The notes beneath the pieces were generated by a model. The model searched no databases. It was not told the DNA's origin and worked only from the letters and a program-made list of their open reading frames with translations. Both the position numbers and the translations under genes were made by a program. Shown one piece after another: positions 49,064 to 64,000 of a stretch of 64,000 nt of DNA (positions are counted from its first letter, which is position 1; each line of letters begins with the position of its first letter). The stretch covers positions 248,001 to 312,000 of the forward strand of contig NZ_BOQP01000003.1 of assembly GCF_018332715.1 (NCBI RefSeq), written 5' to 3'. Source of the DNA: Winogradskya consettensis. Lineage in GTDB: Bacteria > Actinomycetota > Actinomycetes > Mycobacteriales > Micromonosporaceae.

Positions 49064-49609
49064 ATGGCGGACAAGCCGGTCCGGGCCGATAAGGCCTCTG
49101 CCGTTGCCGAGCTCACGGAGCAGTTCCGTAACTCGTCAGCCACCCTGTTGACCGAGTACCGCGGTCTCACGGTTGCCGAGATCAGTGAACTGCGTCGCAC
49201 TCTCGGCCGCGAGACCAAGTACTCCGTGTCGAAGAACACGCTCGCGAAGCGTGCTGCCACCGACGCGGGCATCGAGGGTCTCGACGCGCTCTTCGCCGGT
49301 CCTACCGCGCTCGCCTTCGTCAGCGGCGACCCGGTCGAGGCGGCCAAGGGCCTTCGTGCCTTCGCCAAGGCCAACCCCGCGCTGGTGATCAAGGGCGGCG
49401 TCTTCGAGGGCAAGGCCATCTCGGCCGCCGAGGTTGGCAAGATCGCCGACCTCGAGTCCCGTGAGGTGCTGCTGGCCAAGCTGGCCGGCGCCATGAAGGG
49501 CAACCTGACCAAGGCAGCGGCGACCTTCCAGGCCCCGCTCGCCCAGGTCGCACGCCTGGCGGCTGCACTGCAGGACAAGCGCGCGCAGGACGGTTCCGCC
49601 GAGGCCTGA
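49064..49609 (+). CDS. rplJ: 50S ribosomal protein L10
   Basis: A 181-residue stalk protein anchoring L7/L12 dimers. Typical [30 protein letters not shown] and [11 protein letters not shown] are visible. GAGGAGGGAC precedes ATG 49064. It autoregulates via the leader. Confidence 0.96.
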   Translation: MADKPVRADKASAVAELTEQFRNSSATLLTEYRGLTVAEISELRRTLGRETKYSVSKNTLAKRAATDAGIEGLDALFAGPTALAFVSGDPVEAAKGLRAFAKANPALVIKGGVFEGKAISAAEVGKIADLESREVLLAKLAGAMKGNLTKAAATFQAPLAQVARLAAALQDKRAQDGSAEA

Positions 49610-49664
49610 TTCGGCCCGCGCGGAGTGACTTAACACCCACAGAACCAACGAAAGGTTGCCAGAC

Positions 49665-50042
49665 ATGGCGAAGCTCAGCACCGACGAGCTGCTCGACGCG
49701 TTCAAGGAAATGACCCTCATCGAGCTCTCCGAGTTCGTGAAGCAGTTCGAAGAGGTCTTCGAGGTCACCGCCGCCGCCCCCGTCGCGGTTGCCGGCCCCG
49801 CCGCCGCCGTTGCCGAGGCCGAGCCGGAGAAGGACTCCTTCGACGTCGTCCTCGAGGCTGACGGTGGCAAGAAGATCCAGGTCATCAAGGTCGTGCGTGA
49901 GCTGACCGGCCTGGGCCTCAAGGAGGCCAAGGACGCCGTTGAGGCCGCCCCCAAGGCGATCCTCGAGGGTGTCGACAAGGAGAAGGCCGAGGCCGCCAAG
50001 GCCAAGCTCGAGGGCGAGGGCGCCAAGGTCACCCTCAAGTGA
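49665..50042 (+). CDS. rplL: 50S ribosomal protein L7/L12
   Basis: A 125-residue stalk protein. The N-terminal dimerisation region, flexible Ala/Val-rich hinge and C-terminal factor-binding domain ([20 protein letters not shown]) are clear. ATG 49665 is preceded by GAAAGG. Confidence 0.97.
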   Translation: MAKLSTDELLDAFKEMTLIELSEFVKQFEEVFEVTAAAPVAVAGPAAAVAEAEPEKDSFDVVLEADGGKKIQVIKVVRELTGLGLKEAKDAVEAAPKAILEGVDKEKAEAAKAKLEGEGAKVTLK

Positions 50043-50068
50043 CCTGAGGCTCCACCGCACCACCTCGC

Positions 50069-50102
50069 ACGAGCGGGGACCCCTCACCGGGTCTCCGCTC
50101 GT
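50069..50102 (+). terminator. terminator after rplL
   Basis: A 14-bp stem (one G-U pair) ACGAGCGGGGACCC / GGGTCTCCGCTCGT with a 6-nt loop; no long T run. It separates rplJL from rpoB. Confidence 0.8.
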
Positions 50103-50476
50103 TCGCGCATCCGGATAGAAGCGCAGGTCAGGAGCTGTTTCCTCGGCGGTCGGATGGACGACTGACGAAAACGGCCAATCATCTTTTATGCTGATTCTCA
50201 GGCGCAGTGCGGCGTCTGCGGGACGACGGCACATGTTCGACCCGCGGCACAACCCTTGACTGTGTGTCCGCTGACAGGCACGCTGACATCAGCAAGTTTC
50301 CGCGCTTGCGACAGCCGTCCTGAGGCAGCCGAGATTTTGTCGGCTCCTGCGGACCGGCACCGGAGGGCAGCACGCCGCGTTGAGCGGTCCCGCTGAGGCA
50401 CTGACCGGGGAGCACCGATAAAGGTGCAGGTCAGAGGCGTTCGGGACGTGTTCCGCAGGCACCCTCAGGTGTGGGC
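50103..50476. other. rplL-rpoB spacer
   Basis: About 370 nt without a gene. A weak second promoter may be present: TGACGA (50163-50168), 18-nt spacer, TATGCT (50187-50192). No ORF with ribosome-binding site seen. Confidence 0.4.
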
Positions 50477-50505
50477 TGGACAGCGGTTAGCCGAGCGGCT
50501 ACACT
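50477..50505 (+). promoter_or_regulatory. rpoBC promoter
   Basis: TGGACA (50477-50482), 17-nt spacer, TACACT (50500-50505), followed by the AGTTTGCGCTGCC segment common downstream of actinomycete rpoB promoters. Leader of about 150 nt to the TTG start. Confidence 0.75.
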
Positions 50506-50660
50506 GCTAGTTTGCGCTGCCTTCTGCCTTGAGCCCTGCAGGGACATCCATCAGGATGATTTCCTGGGGGTCCATTGGAGTGCCCAGGGCAGTAGACAGC
50601 GCAGCAGTTGCATCAGCAGCTCAGCCGCATCAGCAGCACCGGTCCTCGGAAGGACGCATC

Positions 50661-54101
<3,441 letters not shown>

Positions 54102-54193
54102 CGGAGAGCGTCCCCGGTGAGCTTCGACTCGCCGGGGACGCCCCCCGCCGGCCTGGAATTCATCCGAGCAAGGAAACACGAGGGATAGACCAA

Positions 54194-58084
<3,891 letters not shown>

Positions 58085-58115
58085 TCTCCTGCTGTTGATC
58101 TGAGTTGTCACGCCC

Positions 58116-58144
58116 AGGGCGTCCGCGCATCGCGCGGGCGCCCT
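58116..58144 (+). terminator. rpoBC terminator
   Basis: A 13-bp stem with one G-U pair (AGGGCGTCCGCGC / GCGCGGGCGCCCT), 3-nt loop, no T run. Confidence 0.75.
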
Positions 58145-58173
58145 TCGGCATTCCTGGCGCTCCGCGTGACTCC

Positions 58174-58179
58174 TAGAAT
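58174..58179 (+). promoter_or_regulatory. -10 box of leaderless small membrane gene
   Basis: TAGAAT ends 6 nt before GTG 58186. Confidence 0.5.
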
Positions 58180-58185
58180 GGAGCG

Positions 58186-58539
58186 GTGACGCTCCCTGTC
58201 TCCGCCGCACCCACCCGCCATCCGATGGACCCGGAGCCGGTGCCCGCCACCAAGGCGCGGGCCGTCTTCGCCCTCGGGCTGGTGGCACTGCTCACCGGCC
58301 CGTTCATCGGGGGCGTGATCCCGGCCACGATTGCCCTGATGCTTGCCCGGCAGGTCTCCCGCGAGCATTACGCGTCGGGCGGCTATCTGCTCGGGGCCAG
58401 GTGGGTGCGCCGCGGCCGCGCGCTGGCCTGGGCCGGCATAGTCCTGGCGCTGACCGCATTGGTGGTCGCCGTCATCGCCGGTCTGCTGCATTTCGCCGGG
58501 AGTTCGGGCGGCCAGGACTTCGCCCCCGGCACCGACTGA
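58186..58539 (+). CDS. small two-TM membrane protein (DUF4190-like)
   Basis: A 117-residue protein with two or three TM helices (about residues 24-50 and 72-100). The AWAGIVLALTALVVAVIAGL segment after a Gly-rich RWVRRGRALA resembles DUF4190 proteins, often found near ribosomal genes in actinomycetes. The ARQVSREHYASGGYLLGARW loop is between the helices. Function unknown. Confidence 0.65.
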   Translation: MTLPVSAAPTRHPMDPEPVPATKARAVFALGLVALLTGPFIGGVIPATIALMLARQVSREHYASGGYLLGARWVRRGRALAWAGIVLALTALVVAVIAGLLHFAGSSGGQDFAPGTD

Positions 58540-58630
58540 GCCCGTCCGGCGTCCCTCGGGCTGCGCTGTGCCACGTTCGGGTGACATGCTCGTCATGCAC
58601 GTATGGGAACGCGGTCGAGAGGGACAGCTG

Positions 58631-59104
58631 GTGACGCAACAGCCAGGTTCATGGCCCGGGCAGCCGGGACAGCCGGCGGTGATGGCGCCCAAGGCGGGAG
58701 AGGCGTGGACCCCGGAGCGGGTCGAGCCCGTGCCCGGCACCGAGTTCGGCCTGGTGCAGCTCAGGGTGCCGCCGATCACCTCCGGGCTCGCCGTCGGCGC
58801 GCTCGCGGCGGGGATCGCAGCGATCCTGGTCTCCACCCTGGTGCTCTGCTTCGGCCTGGCCGGGTCGTCGCAGGGATGGGGTGCCCTGGTGGCCGGTGCA
58901 TTCGCTCTGCTCAGTGCCATAGCCGGTGGGGGAGCGATCACGGTGGGTCTGGCGGCACGGCGTCAGATCAACCGCTCAGGTCAATCCGGCCGGGTGCGCT
59001 TCACAGGCGGCGGTGTGGCGCTCGCGGGCATCTGGTGCGGTGGTGCGGGAGCGGGAATTGCGGTCTTGACTCTGCTGTTGGTAGTGGTGTTGCAGTCGTC
59101 CTGA
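58631..59104 (+). CDS. DUF4190-like membrane protein
   Basis: A 157-residue protein. A Pro/Gln-rich N-terminus (QQPGSWPGQPGQPAVMAPK), three TM helices from about residue 50, and LAARRQINRSGQSGRVRFTG between TM2 and TM3 give a typical actinobacterial DUF4190-style protein. GAGAGGGA precedes GTG 58631. Function unknown. Confidence 0.7.
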   Translation: MTQQPGSWPGQPGQPAVMAPKAGEAWTPERVEPVPGTEFGLVQLRVPPITSGLAVGALAAGIAAILVSTLVLCFGLAGSSQGWGALVAGAFALLSAIAGGGAITVGLAARRQINRSGQSGRVRFTGGGVALAGIWCGGAGAGIAVLTLLLVVVLQSS

Positions 59105-59252
59105 GGCCGCCCTGTCGAGGTCATCATGGGGCCGGCTGCGTGAAACCCGGCACCGCGGCGTTGTCGTCCTGGAAGACCCGGTACACTTGCTAAGCGGAGA
59201 TGTCCATCGTCAAGCTGGTTGGTCTGAGCTGCTCATGTTCGAGCCTCTCGTT

Positions 59253-59281
59253 TTGACCTGCGTGCTAATGGTGGGTACTCT
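59253..59281 (+). promoter_or_regulatory. promoter of rpsL-rpsG-fusA-tuf
   Basis: TTGACC (59253-59258), 17-nt spacer, TACTCT (59276-59281). It is followed by a GC-rich hairpin (GCCCGGGCTCGCCCGGGC, 59292-59309) and a ~240-nt leader. An additional TACACT at 59182-59187 may be an alternative -10. Confidence 0.75.
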
Positions 59282-59534
59282 TTCCCCTTGCGCCCGGGCT
59301 CGCCCGGGCAACTCGTGCGTGCGCCCGAGTCTGTAGAACGACGGGGCGATGAGCACGACGGGCTGAGCCCGACAATGACAGAACTCGTTACGCGCAACCG
59401 CGTGTGGCGGGACCGTGAGCCGGACGACACGCCCGACCGCGGGTGCGGGCCGACCCCCAGGGTCGGTGCGCACACCAGGCAAAACGAAGACGTTGCGGCC
59501 GCTGAAGGGCGGCCGAAGGGAGCGGAGAAACCCG

Positions 59535-59909
59535 GTGCCCACGATCCAGCAGCTGGTCCGAAAGGGCCGACAGGCGAAGACGAGTAAGACCAAGACGCCG
59601 GCGCTGAAGGGAAGTCCTCAGCGGCGCGGCGTGTGCACGCGCGTGTACACCACCACCCCCAAGAAGCCGAACTCTGCGCTGCGCAAGGTCGCTCGTGTGA
59701 AGCTCAGCAGCCAGATCGAGGTGACGGCGTACATCCCGGGCGTCGGCCACAACCTGCAGGAGCACTCGATCGTGCTCGTGCGTGGCGGTCGAGTGAAGGA
59801 CCTCCCGGGCGTCCGCTACAAGATCGTCCGTGGTTCGCTGGACACCCAGGGTGTCCGCAACCGCAAGCAGGCCCGCAGCCGTTACGGCGCGAAGAAGGAG
59901 AAGAGCTGA
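59535..59909 (+). CDS. rpsL: 30S ribosomal protein S12
   Basis: A 124-residue decoding-centre protein. [15 protein letters not shown] starts at GTG 59535. Lys residues linked to streptomycin response (TPKKPNSA and [11 protein letters not shown]) are wild-type. First of the str operon; 1 nt before rpsG. Confidence 0.97.
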   Translation: MPTIQQLVRKGRQAKTSKTKTPALKGSPQRRGVCTRVYTTTPKKPNSALRKVARVKLSSQIEVTAYIPGVGHNLQEHSIVLVRGGRVKDLPGVRYKIVRGSLDTQGVRNRKQARSRYGAKKEKS

Positions 59910-59910
59910 T

Positions 59911-60381
59911 ATGCCTCGTAAAGGCCCCGCTCCGCGCCACCCGTTGGTTGCGGACCCGGTTTACAACTCCCCGCTTGTCACCCAGCTGGTGAACAAGATC
60001 CTGGTTGGCGGTAAGCGTCAGCTCGCCGAGCGCATCGTCTACGGTGCCCTCGAAGGTGCCCGGGAGAAGAGCGGCACCGACCCCGTGGTGACGCTCAAGC
60101 GCGCCATGGACAACGTCAAGCCGACCCTCGAGGTCCGCAGCCGCCGCGTCGGTGGCGCGACCTACCAGGTGCCGGTCGAGGTGCGCACCCCGCGCCAGAC
60201 CACCCTGGGCCTGCGCTGGTTGGTGCAGTACTCCAAGGCCCGTCGCGAGAAGACCATGATCGAGCGGCTGCAGAACGAGCTGCTCGACGCGAGCAACGGT
60301 CTCGGCGCCGCTGTCAAGCGTCGCGAGGACACCCACAAGATGGCGGAGTCCAACAAGGCCTTCGCGCACTACCGCTGGTAG
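59911..60381 (+). CDS. rpsG: 30S ribosomal protein S7
   Basis: A 156-residue S7. [20 protein letters not shown] and the C-terminal NKAFAHYRW are diagnostic; GAAGGAG precedes ATG 59911. Confidence 0.97.
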   Translation: MPRKGPAPRHPLVADPVYNSPLVTQLVNKILVGGKRQLAERIVYGALEGAREKSGTDPVVTLKRAMDNVKPTLEVRSRRVGGATYQVPVEVRTPRQTTLGLRWLVQYSKARREKTMIERLQNELLDASNGLGAAVKRREDTHKMAESNKAFAHYRW

Positions 60382-60490
60382 GACCCTGTTACCGGTCCGG
60401 CAACCGCCGGGCCGGGACACCGGTCGATCCGGCTCCCCGCGGCATCCCGCGGGAACAAAGTCGATACGACGACGAAGAGTAGGGATTGCA

Positions 60491-62587
60491 GTGGCTGCCG
60501 CAGACGCGCTCGCCAAGGTACGCAACATCGGCATCATGGCGCACATCGACGCTGGTAAGACCACGACGACCGAGCGCATCCTGTTCTACACCGGCATCAC
60601 GTACAAGATCGGTGAAGTCCACGAGGGCGCGGCCGTCATGGACTGGATGGAACAGGAACAGGAACGCGGCATCACGATCACCTCCGCCGCCACGAAGTGC
60701 GAGTGGAAGGGCTACACGATTCAGATCATCGACACGCCCGGCCACGTCGACTTCACGGTCGAGGTCGAGCGGTCGCTGCGTGTGCTCGACGGCGCCGTCG
60801 CGGTGTACGACGGTGTTGCCGGCGTGGAGCCGCAGACCGAGAACGTCTGGCGCCAGGCGGACAAGTACCACGTCCCGCGTATGTGTTTCGTCAACAAGCT
60901 CGACCGCACCGGTGCGGACTTCTTCCGCTGCGTGCAGATGATGATCGACCGGCTCAACGCCACCCCCCTGGTGCTGCAGATCCCGATCGGCCTCGAGGGC
61001 GACCACATCGGTGTCGTCGACCTGATCGGTATGCGCGCGCTGACCTGGCGTGGCGAGACCGCCAAGGGTGACGACTACGCGATCGAGGAGATCCCCGCGG
61101 ATCTGCTCGACTCGGCCACCGAGTGGCGCGAGAAGCTCATCGAGACGCTCGCTGACGTCGATGACGCCGTGATGGTGAAGTACCTCGACGGCGAGAGCCT
61201 GACCGAGGTGGAGATCAAGGACGCCATCCGGCGCGCCACGATCGCCAGCAAGGCCAACCCGGTGCTGTGCGGCTCGGCGTTCAAGAACAAGGGCGTTCAG
61301 CCCATGCTCGACGCCGTGGTCGACTTCCTCCCGTCGCCGCTGGACGTCCCGGCCATCGAGGGCACCGCGCCGGACGGCGAGACGCCGATGCTGCGTAAGC
61401 CCTCCAACAGCGAGCCCTTCTCCGGCCTGGCCTTCAAGATCCAGACGGACAAGCACCTCGGCAAGCTGACGTACGTCCGGGTCTACTCCGGCACGCTCGA
61501 TTCCGGTTCCCAGGTGGTCAACTCCACCAAGGACCGCAAGGAGCGGATCGGCAAGATCTACCAGATGCACGCCAACAAGCGCGAAGAGCGTCCGACGGCG
61601 CAGGCCGGCGACATCATCGCCGTGCAGGGTCTCAAGCAGACCACCACCGGTGACACGCTGAGCGACCCGGCCAACCCGGTGATCCTCGAGTCGATGACGT
61701 TCCCGGAGCCGGTCATCCAGGTCGCCATCGAGCCGAAGACCAAGTCGGACCAGGAGAAGCTGGGCACCGCGATCCAGCGCCTGGCCGAAGAGGACCCGAC
61801 CTTCCGCGTCTTCAACGACGAGGAGACCGGTCAGACGGTCATCGCCGGCATGGGCGAGCTCCACCTGGACATCCTGGTGGACCGCATGCGCCGCGAGTTC
61901 AACGTCGAGGCCAACATCGGTAAGCCCCAGGTGGCGTATCGCGAGACGATCCGCGGCACCGTGGAGAAGCTCACCTACGTCCACAAGAAGCAGACCGGTG
62001 GCTCCGGCCAGTACGCGAAGGTCGTCGTCACGGTCGAGCCCCTGCCGCTCGAGGCGGACGGCCCGACCTACGAGTTCGTCAATGCGGTCTCCGGTGGTCG
62101 CATCCCGAAGGAGTACATCCCTTCGGTCGACGCCGGTGCGCAGGACTCGCTGCAGTACGGCGTACTCGCGGGCTACCCGCTGGTCGGTGTCAAGCTGACA
62201 CTGGTCGACGGTCAGTTCCACGAGGTCGACTCGTCGGAAATGGCGTTCAAGATCGCCGGCTCCATCGTGATGAAGGAAGCGGCCCGCAAGGCCGACCCCG
62301 TTCTTCTCGAGCCGATGATGGCCGTCGAGGTCACCACGCCCGAGGACAACATGGGCGATGTCATCGGCGACGTGAACTCCCGCCGTGGCATCATCCAGTC
62401 GATGGAAGAGCGCTCCGGCGCCCGCGTCATCAAGGCCCTGGTGCCGTTGTCGGAGATGTTCGGCTACGTCGGCGACCTCCGGTCGAAGACGCAGGGCCGG
62501 GCGAGTTACAGCATGCAGTTCGACTCCTACGCCGAAGTTCCTCAGAGCGTGGCGAAGGAGATCATCGCGAAGGCCACTGGCGCCTGA
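60491..62587 (+). CDS. fusA: elongation factor G
   Basis: A 698-residue translocase GTPase. P-loop [15 protein letters not shown]2 [10 protein letters not shown]3 DTPGH, G4 NKLD, and the later domains ([15 protein letters not shown], and [13 protein letters not shown]). GTG 60491. Confidence 0.97.
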   Translation: MAAADALAKVRNIGIMAHIDAGKTTTTERILFYTGITYKIGEVHEGAAVMDWMEQEQERGITITSAATKCEWKGYTIQIIDTPGHVDFTVEVERSLRVLDGAVAVYDGVAGVEPQTENVWRQADKYHVPRMCFVNKLDRTGADFFRCVQMMIDRLNATPLVLQIPIGLEGDHIGVVDLIGMRALTWRGETAKGDDYAIEEIPADLLDSATEWREKLIETLADVDDAVMVKYLDGESLTEVEIKDAIRRATIASKANPVLCGSAFKNKGVQPMLDAVVDFLPSPLDVPAIEGTAPDGETPMLRKPSNSEPFSGLAFKIQTDKHLGKLTYVRVYSGTLDSGSQVVNSTKDRKERIGKIYQMHANKREERPTAQAGDIIAVQGLKQTTTGDTLSDPANPVILESMTFPEPVIQVAIEPKTKSDQEKLGTAIQRLAEEDPTFRVFNDEETGQTVIAGMGELHLDILVDRMRREFNVEANIGKPQVAYRETIRGTVEKLTYVHKKQTGGSGQYAKVVVTVEPLPLEADGPTYEFVNAVSGGRIPKEYIPSVDAGAQDSLQYGVLAGYPLVGVKLTLVDGQFHEVDSSEMAFKIAGSIVMKEAARKADPVLLEPMMAVEVTTPEDNMGDVIGDVNSRRGIIQSMEERSGARVIKALVPLSEMFGYVGDLRSKTQGRASYSMQFDSYAEVPQSVAKEIIAKATGA

Positions 62588-62596
62588 TGCGTTGAG

Positions 62597-62627
62597 GCGC
62601 GTGCGGTCCGTCGAGGGCCGCACGCGC
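62597..62627 (+). promoter_or_regulatory. hairpin in fusA-tuf spacer
   Basis: A perfect 10-bp stem GCGCGTGCGG / CCGCACGCGC with an 11-nt loop, 9 nt after the fusA stop. Could be a partial terminator or processing site separating high-level tuf expression. No T run. Confidence 0.5.
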
Positions 62628-62706
62628 ACGAGCAGTCGACAGAGTCCCCAGCGCCTTATCGGGCGTGCCGGGAGCGAAGAAAACCACAGTCCACAGGAGG
62701 ACACCA

Positions 62707-63900
62707 GTGGCGAAGGCGAAGTTCGAGCGGACTAAGCCGCACGTCAACATCGGCACCATTGGTCACATCGACCACGGTAAGACGACGCTGACTGCGGCCA
62801 TCACGAAGGTCCTGCACGACGAGTACCCGGACCTGAACCCCTACACCCCCTTCGACGAGATCGACAAGGCGCCGGAGGAGAAGGCCCGGGGTATCACGAT
62901 CTCGATCGCGCACGTCGAGTACCAGACCGCGTCGCGTCACTACGCGCACGTGGACTGCCCCGGCCACGCGGACTACATCAAGAACATGATCACCGGTGCC
63001 GCGCAGATGGACGGCGCGATCCTGGTGGTCGCGGCGACCGACGGCCCGATGCCGCAGACCAAGGAGCACGTGCTCCTGGCCCGCCAGGTCGGCGTTCCGT
63101 ACATCGTCGTGGCGCTGAACAAGAGCGACATGGTCGACGACGAGGAGCTCCTCGAGCTCGTCGAGCTCGAGGTTCGCGAGCTGCTCAGCACGTACGAGTT
63201 CCCGGGCGACGACCTGCCGGTCGTGCGCGTCTCGGCGCTGAAGGCGCTCGAGGGCGACGCCGAGTGGAGCGCCAAGCTCCTGGAGCTCATGAACGCGGTC
63301 GACACCGCGATCCCGCAGCCCGAGCGTGACGTCGAGAAGCCGTTCCTCATGCCCATCGAGGACGTCTTCACGATCACCGGTCGTGGAACGGTCGTCACCG
63401 GCCGGGCCGAGCGCGGCATCCTCAAGCCGAACGAGGAGGTCGAGATCGTGGGTATCCGCGAGAAGTCGACCAAGACCGTTTGCACCGGCATCGAGATGTT
63501 CCGCAAGCTGCTCGACGAGGCCCGCGCGGGTGAGAACGTCGGCCTCCTGCTGCGTGGTATCAAGCGCGAGGACGTCGAGCGCGGCATGGTCGTCGTGAAG
63601 CCGGGGTCCAGCACCCCGCACACGGAGTTCGAGGGCCAGGTCTACATCCTCTCGAAGGAAGAGGGCGGCCGGCACACCCCGTTCTTCCAGAACTACCGCC
63701 CGCAGTTCTACTTCCGCACCACGGACGTCACCGGCGTCGTCACGCTGCCCGAGGGCACCGAGATGGTCATGCCGGGCGACTCCACCAGCATGTCGGTCAA
63801 GCTGATCCAGCCGATCGCCATGGAGCAGGGCCTGAAGTTCGCGATCCGTGAGGGTGGCCGCACCGTCGGCGCCGGAACGGTCACGAAGATCAACGTCTGA
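62707..63900 (+). CDS. tuf: elongation factor Tu
   Basis: A 397-residue aminoacyl-tRNA-delivering GTPase. GTG 62707 after AGGAGG ([16 protein letters not shown]). P-loop [41 protein letters not shown], and the last-domain [19 protein letters not shown] are all normal. Confidence 0.98.
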   Translation: MAKAKFERTKPHVNIGTIGHIDHGKTTLTAAITKVLHDEYPDLNPYTPFDEIDKAPEEKARGITISIAHVEYQTASRHYAHVDCPGHADYIKNMITGAAQMDGAILVVAATDGPMPQTKEHVLLARQVGVPYIVVALNKSDMVDDEELLELVELEVRELLSTYEFPGDDLPVVRVSALKALEGDAEWSAKLLELMNAVDTAIPQPERDVEKPFLMPIEDVFTITGRGTVVTGRAERGILKPNEEVEIVGIREKSTKTVCTGIEMFRKLLDEARAGENVGLLLRGIKREDVERGMVVVKPGSSTPHTEFEGQVYILSKEEGGRHTPFFQNYRPQFYFRTTDVTGVVTLPEGTEMVMPGDSTSMSVKLIQPIAMEQGLKFAIREGGRTVGAGTVTKINV

Positions 63901-64000
63901 GTTAACAGTGACCCCGATTAGCGTTGCCGCGTTCGATACGGCATACTAGTCAGGTTGCGTCCGCGCAGGGTGGTTGGCTGCCTTTGCTATTTGCAGCCGA
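63901..64000. other. region after tuf
   Basis: No gene. TTGCCG (63924-63929) and CATACT (63942-63947) hint at the promoter of the downstream S10 operon, but the spacer is only 12 nt, so this is weak. Confidence 0.25.

Noticed and set aside
59288..59587. Plus-strand frame in rpsL leader
   Set aside because: It overlaps the promoter-leader and the start of rpsL in another frame; no ribosome-binding site and biased to Arg/Gly/Pro.

Overview
This 64 kb window is high-GC DNA from an actinobacterial chromosome. The gene order tRNA-Thr, tRNA-Met, rpmG, two HadA/HadB-like dehydratase genes, tRNA-Trp, secE, nusG, rplA, rplJ, rplL, rpoB, rpoC, rpsL, rpsG, fusA, tuf is the classic actinomycete 'rif/str' ribosomal region. 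A second set of complex I (nuo) genes upstream resembles the layout known from Streptomyces. GTG starts, ATGA overlaps, leaderless promoters and many small membrane proteins fit a filamentous actinomycete; I would guess Micromonosporaceae (Actinoplanes-like), which is inference only. No prophage, transposase, CRISPR array or integrase was seen.

Layout. 1-4.7 kb: end of an NAD-dependent epimerase, a gamma-glutamyltransferase, and a divergent transporter plus PLP-lyase pair. 4.7-19.4 kb: a dispersed nuo set (nuoB, nuoC-H, nuoI-J-K-L-M-N) interrupted by a DUF2252 protein, an ECF sigma factor with a membrane-anchored partner, a serine hydrolase and small proteins. nuoA, nuoD, nuoE, nuoF and nuoG are absent. 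19.4-29.7 kb: accessory genes (DUF7003-like, SUKH-like, MFS, HtpX, a WXG100-like/lipoprotein cassette, HTH plus DUF4180, a TetR/SDR divergent pair with twin operators, a methyltransferase, a DUF1707 protein). 29.7-35 kb: an acyltransferase with SGNH domain, and a TetR-LLM monooxygenase-GNAT-MOSC series. 35-38.4 kb: two paralogous TPR membrane proteins flanking a polytopic membrane protein. 38.4-43.4 kb: tRNA-Tyr, YajQ, a rhodanese, a small HTH protein with an inverted repeat over its start, a 51-residue exported peptide and a GGDEF-EAL protein.

43.5-64 kb: the translation/transcription block. rplK (ribosomal protein L11) is missing from its normal place between nusG and rplA and from the whole window. 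An ABC transporter pair sits between rplA and rplJ, after a strong terminator. rplJ-rplL has its own promoter and an L10-leader-like region. rpoB starts at a TTG codon behind a clear promoter.

Recurring themes are -10 boxes (TANNNT) placed 6-8 nt before a start codon (leaderless mRNAs), low-complexity C-terminal tails on NuoC, NuoI and NuoJ, and paired palindromic operators upstream of TetR regulators.
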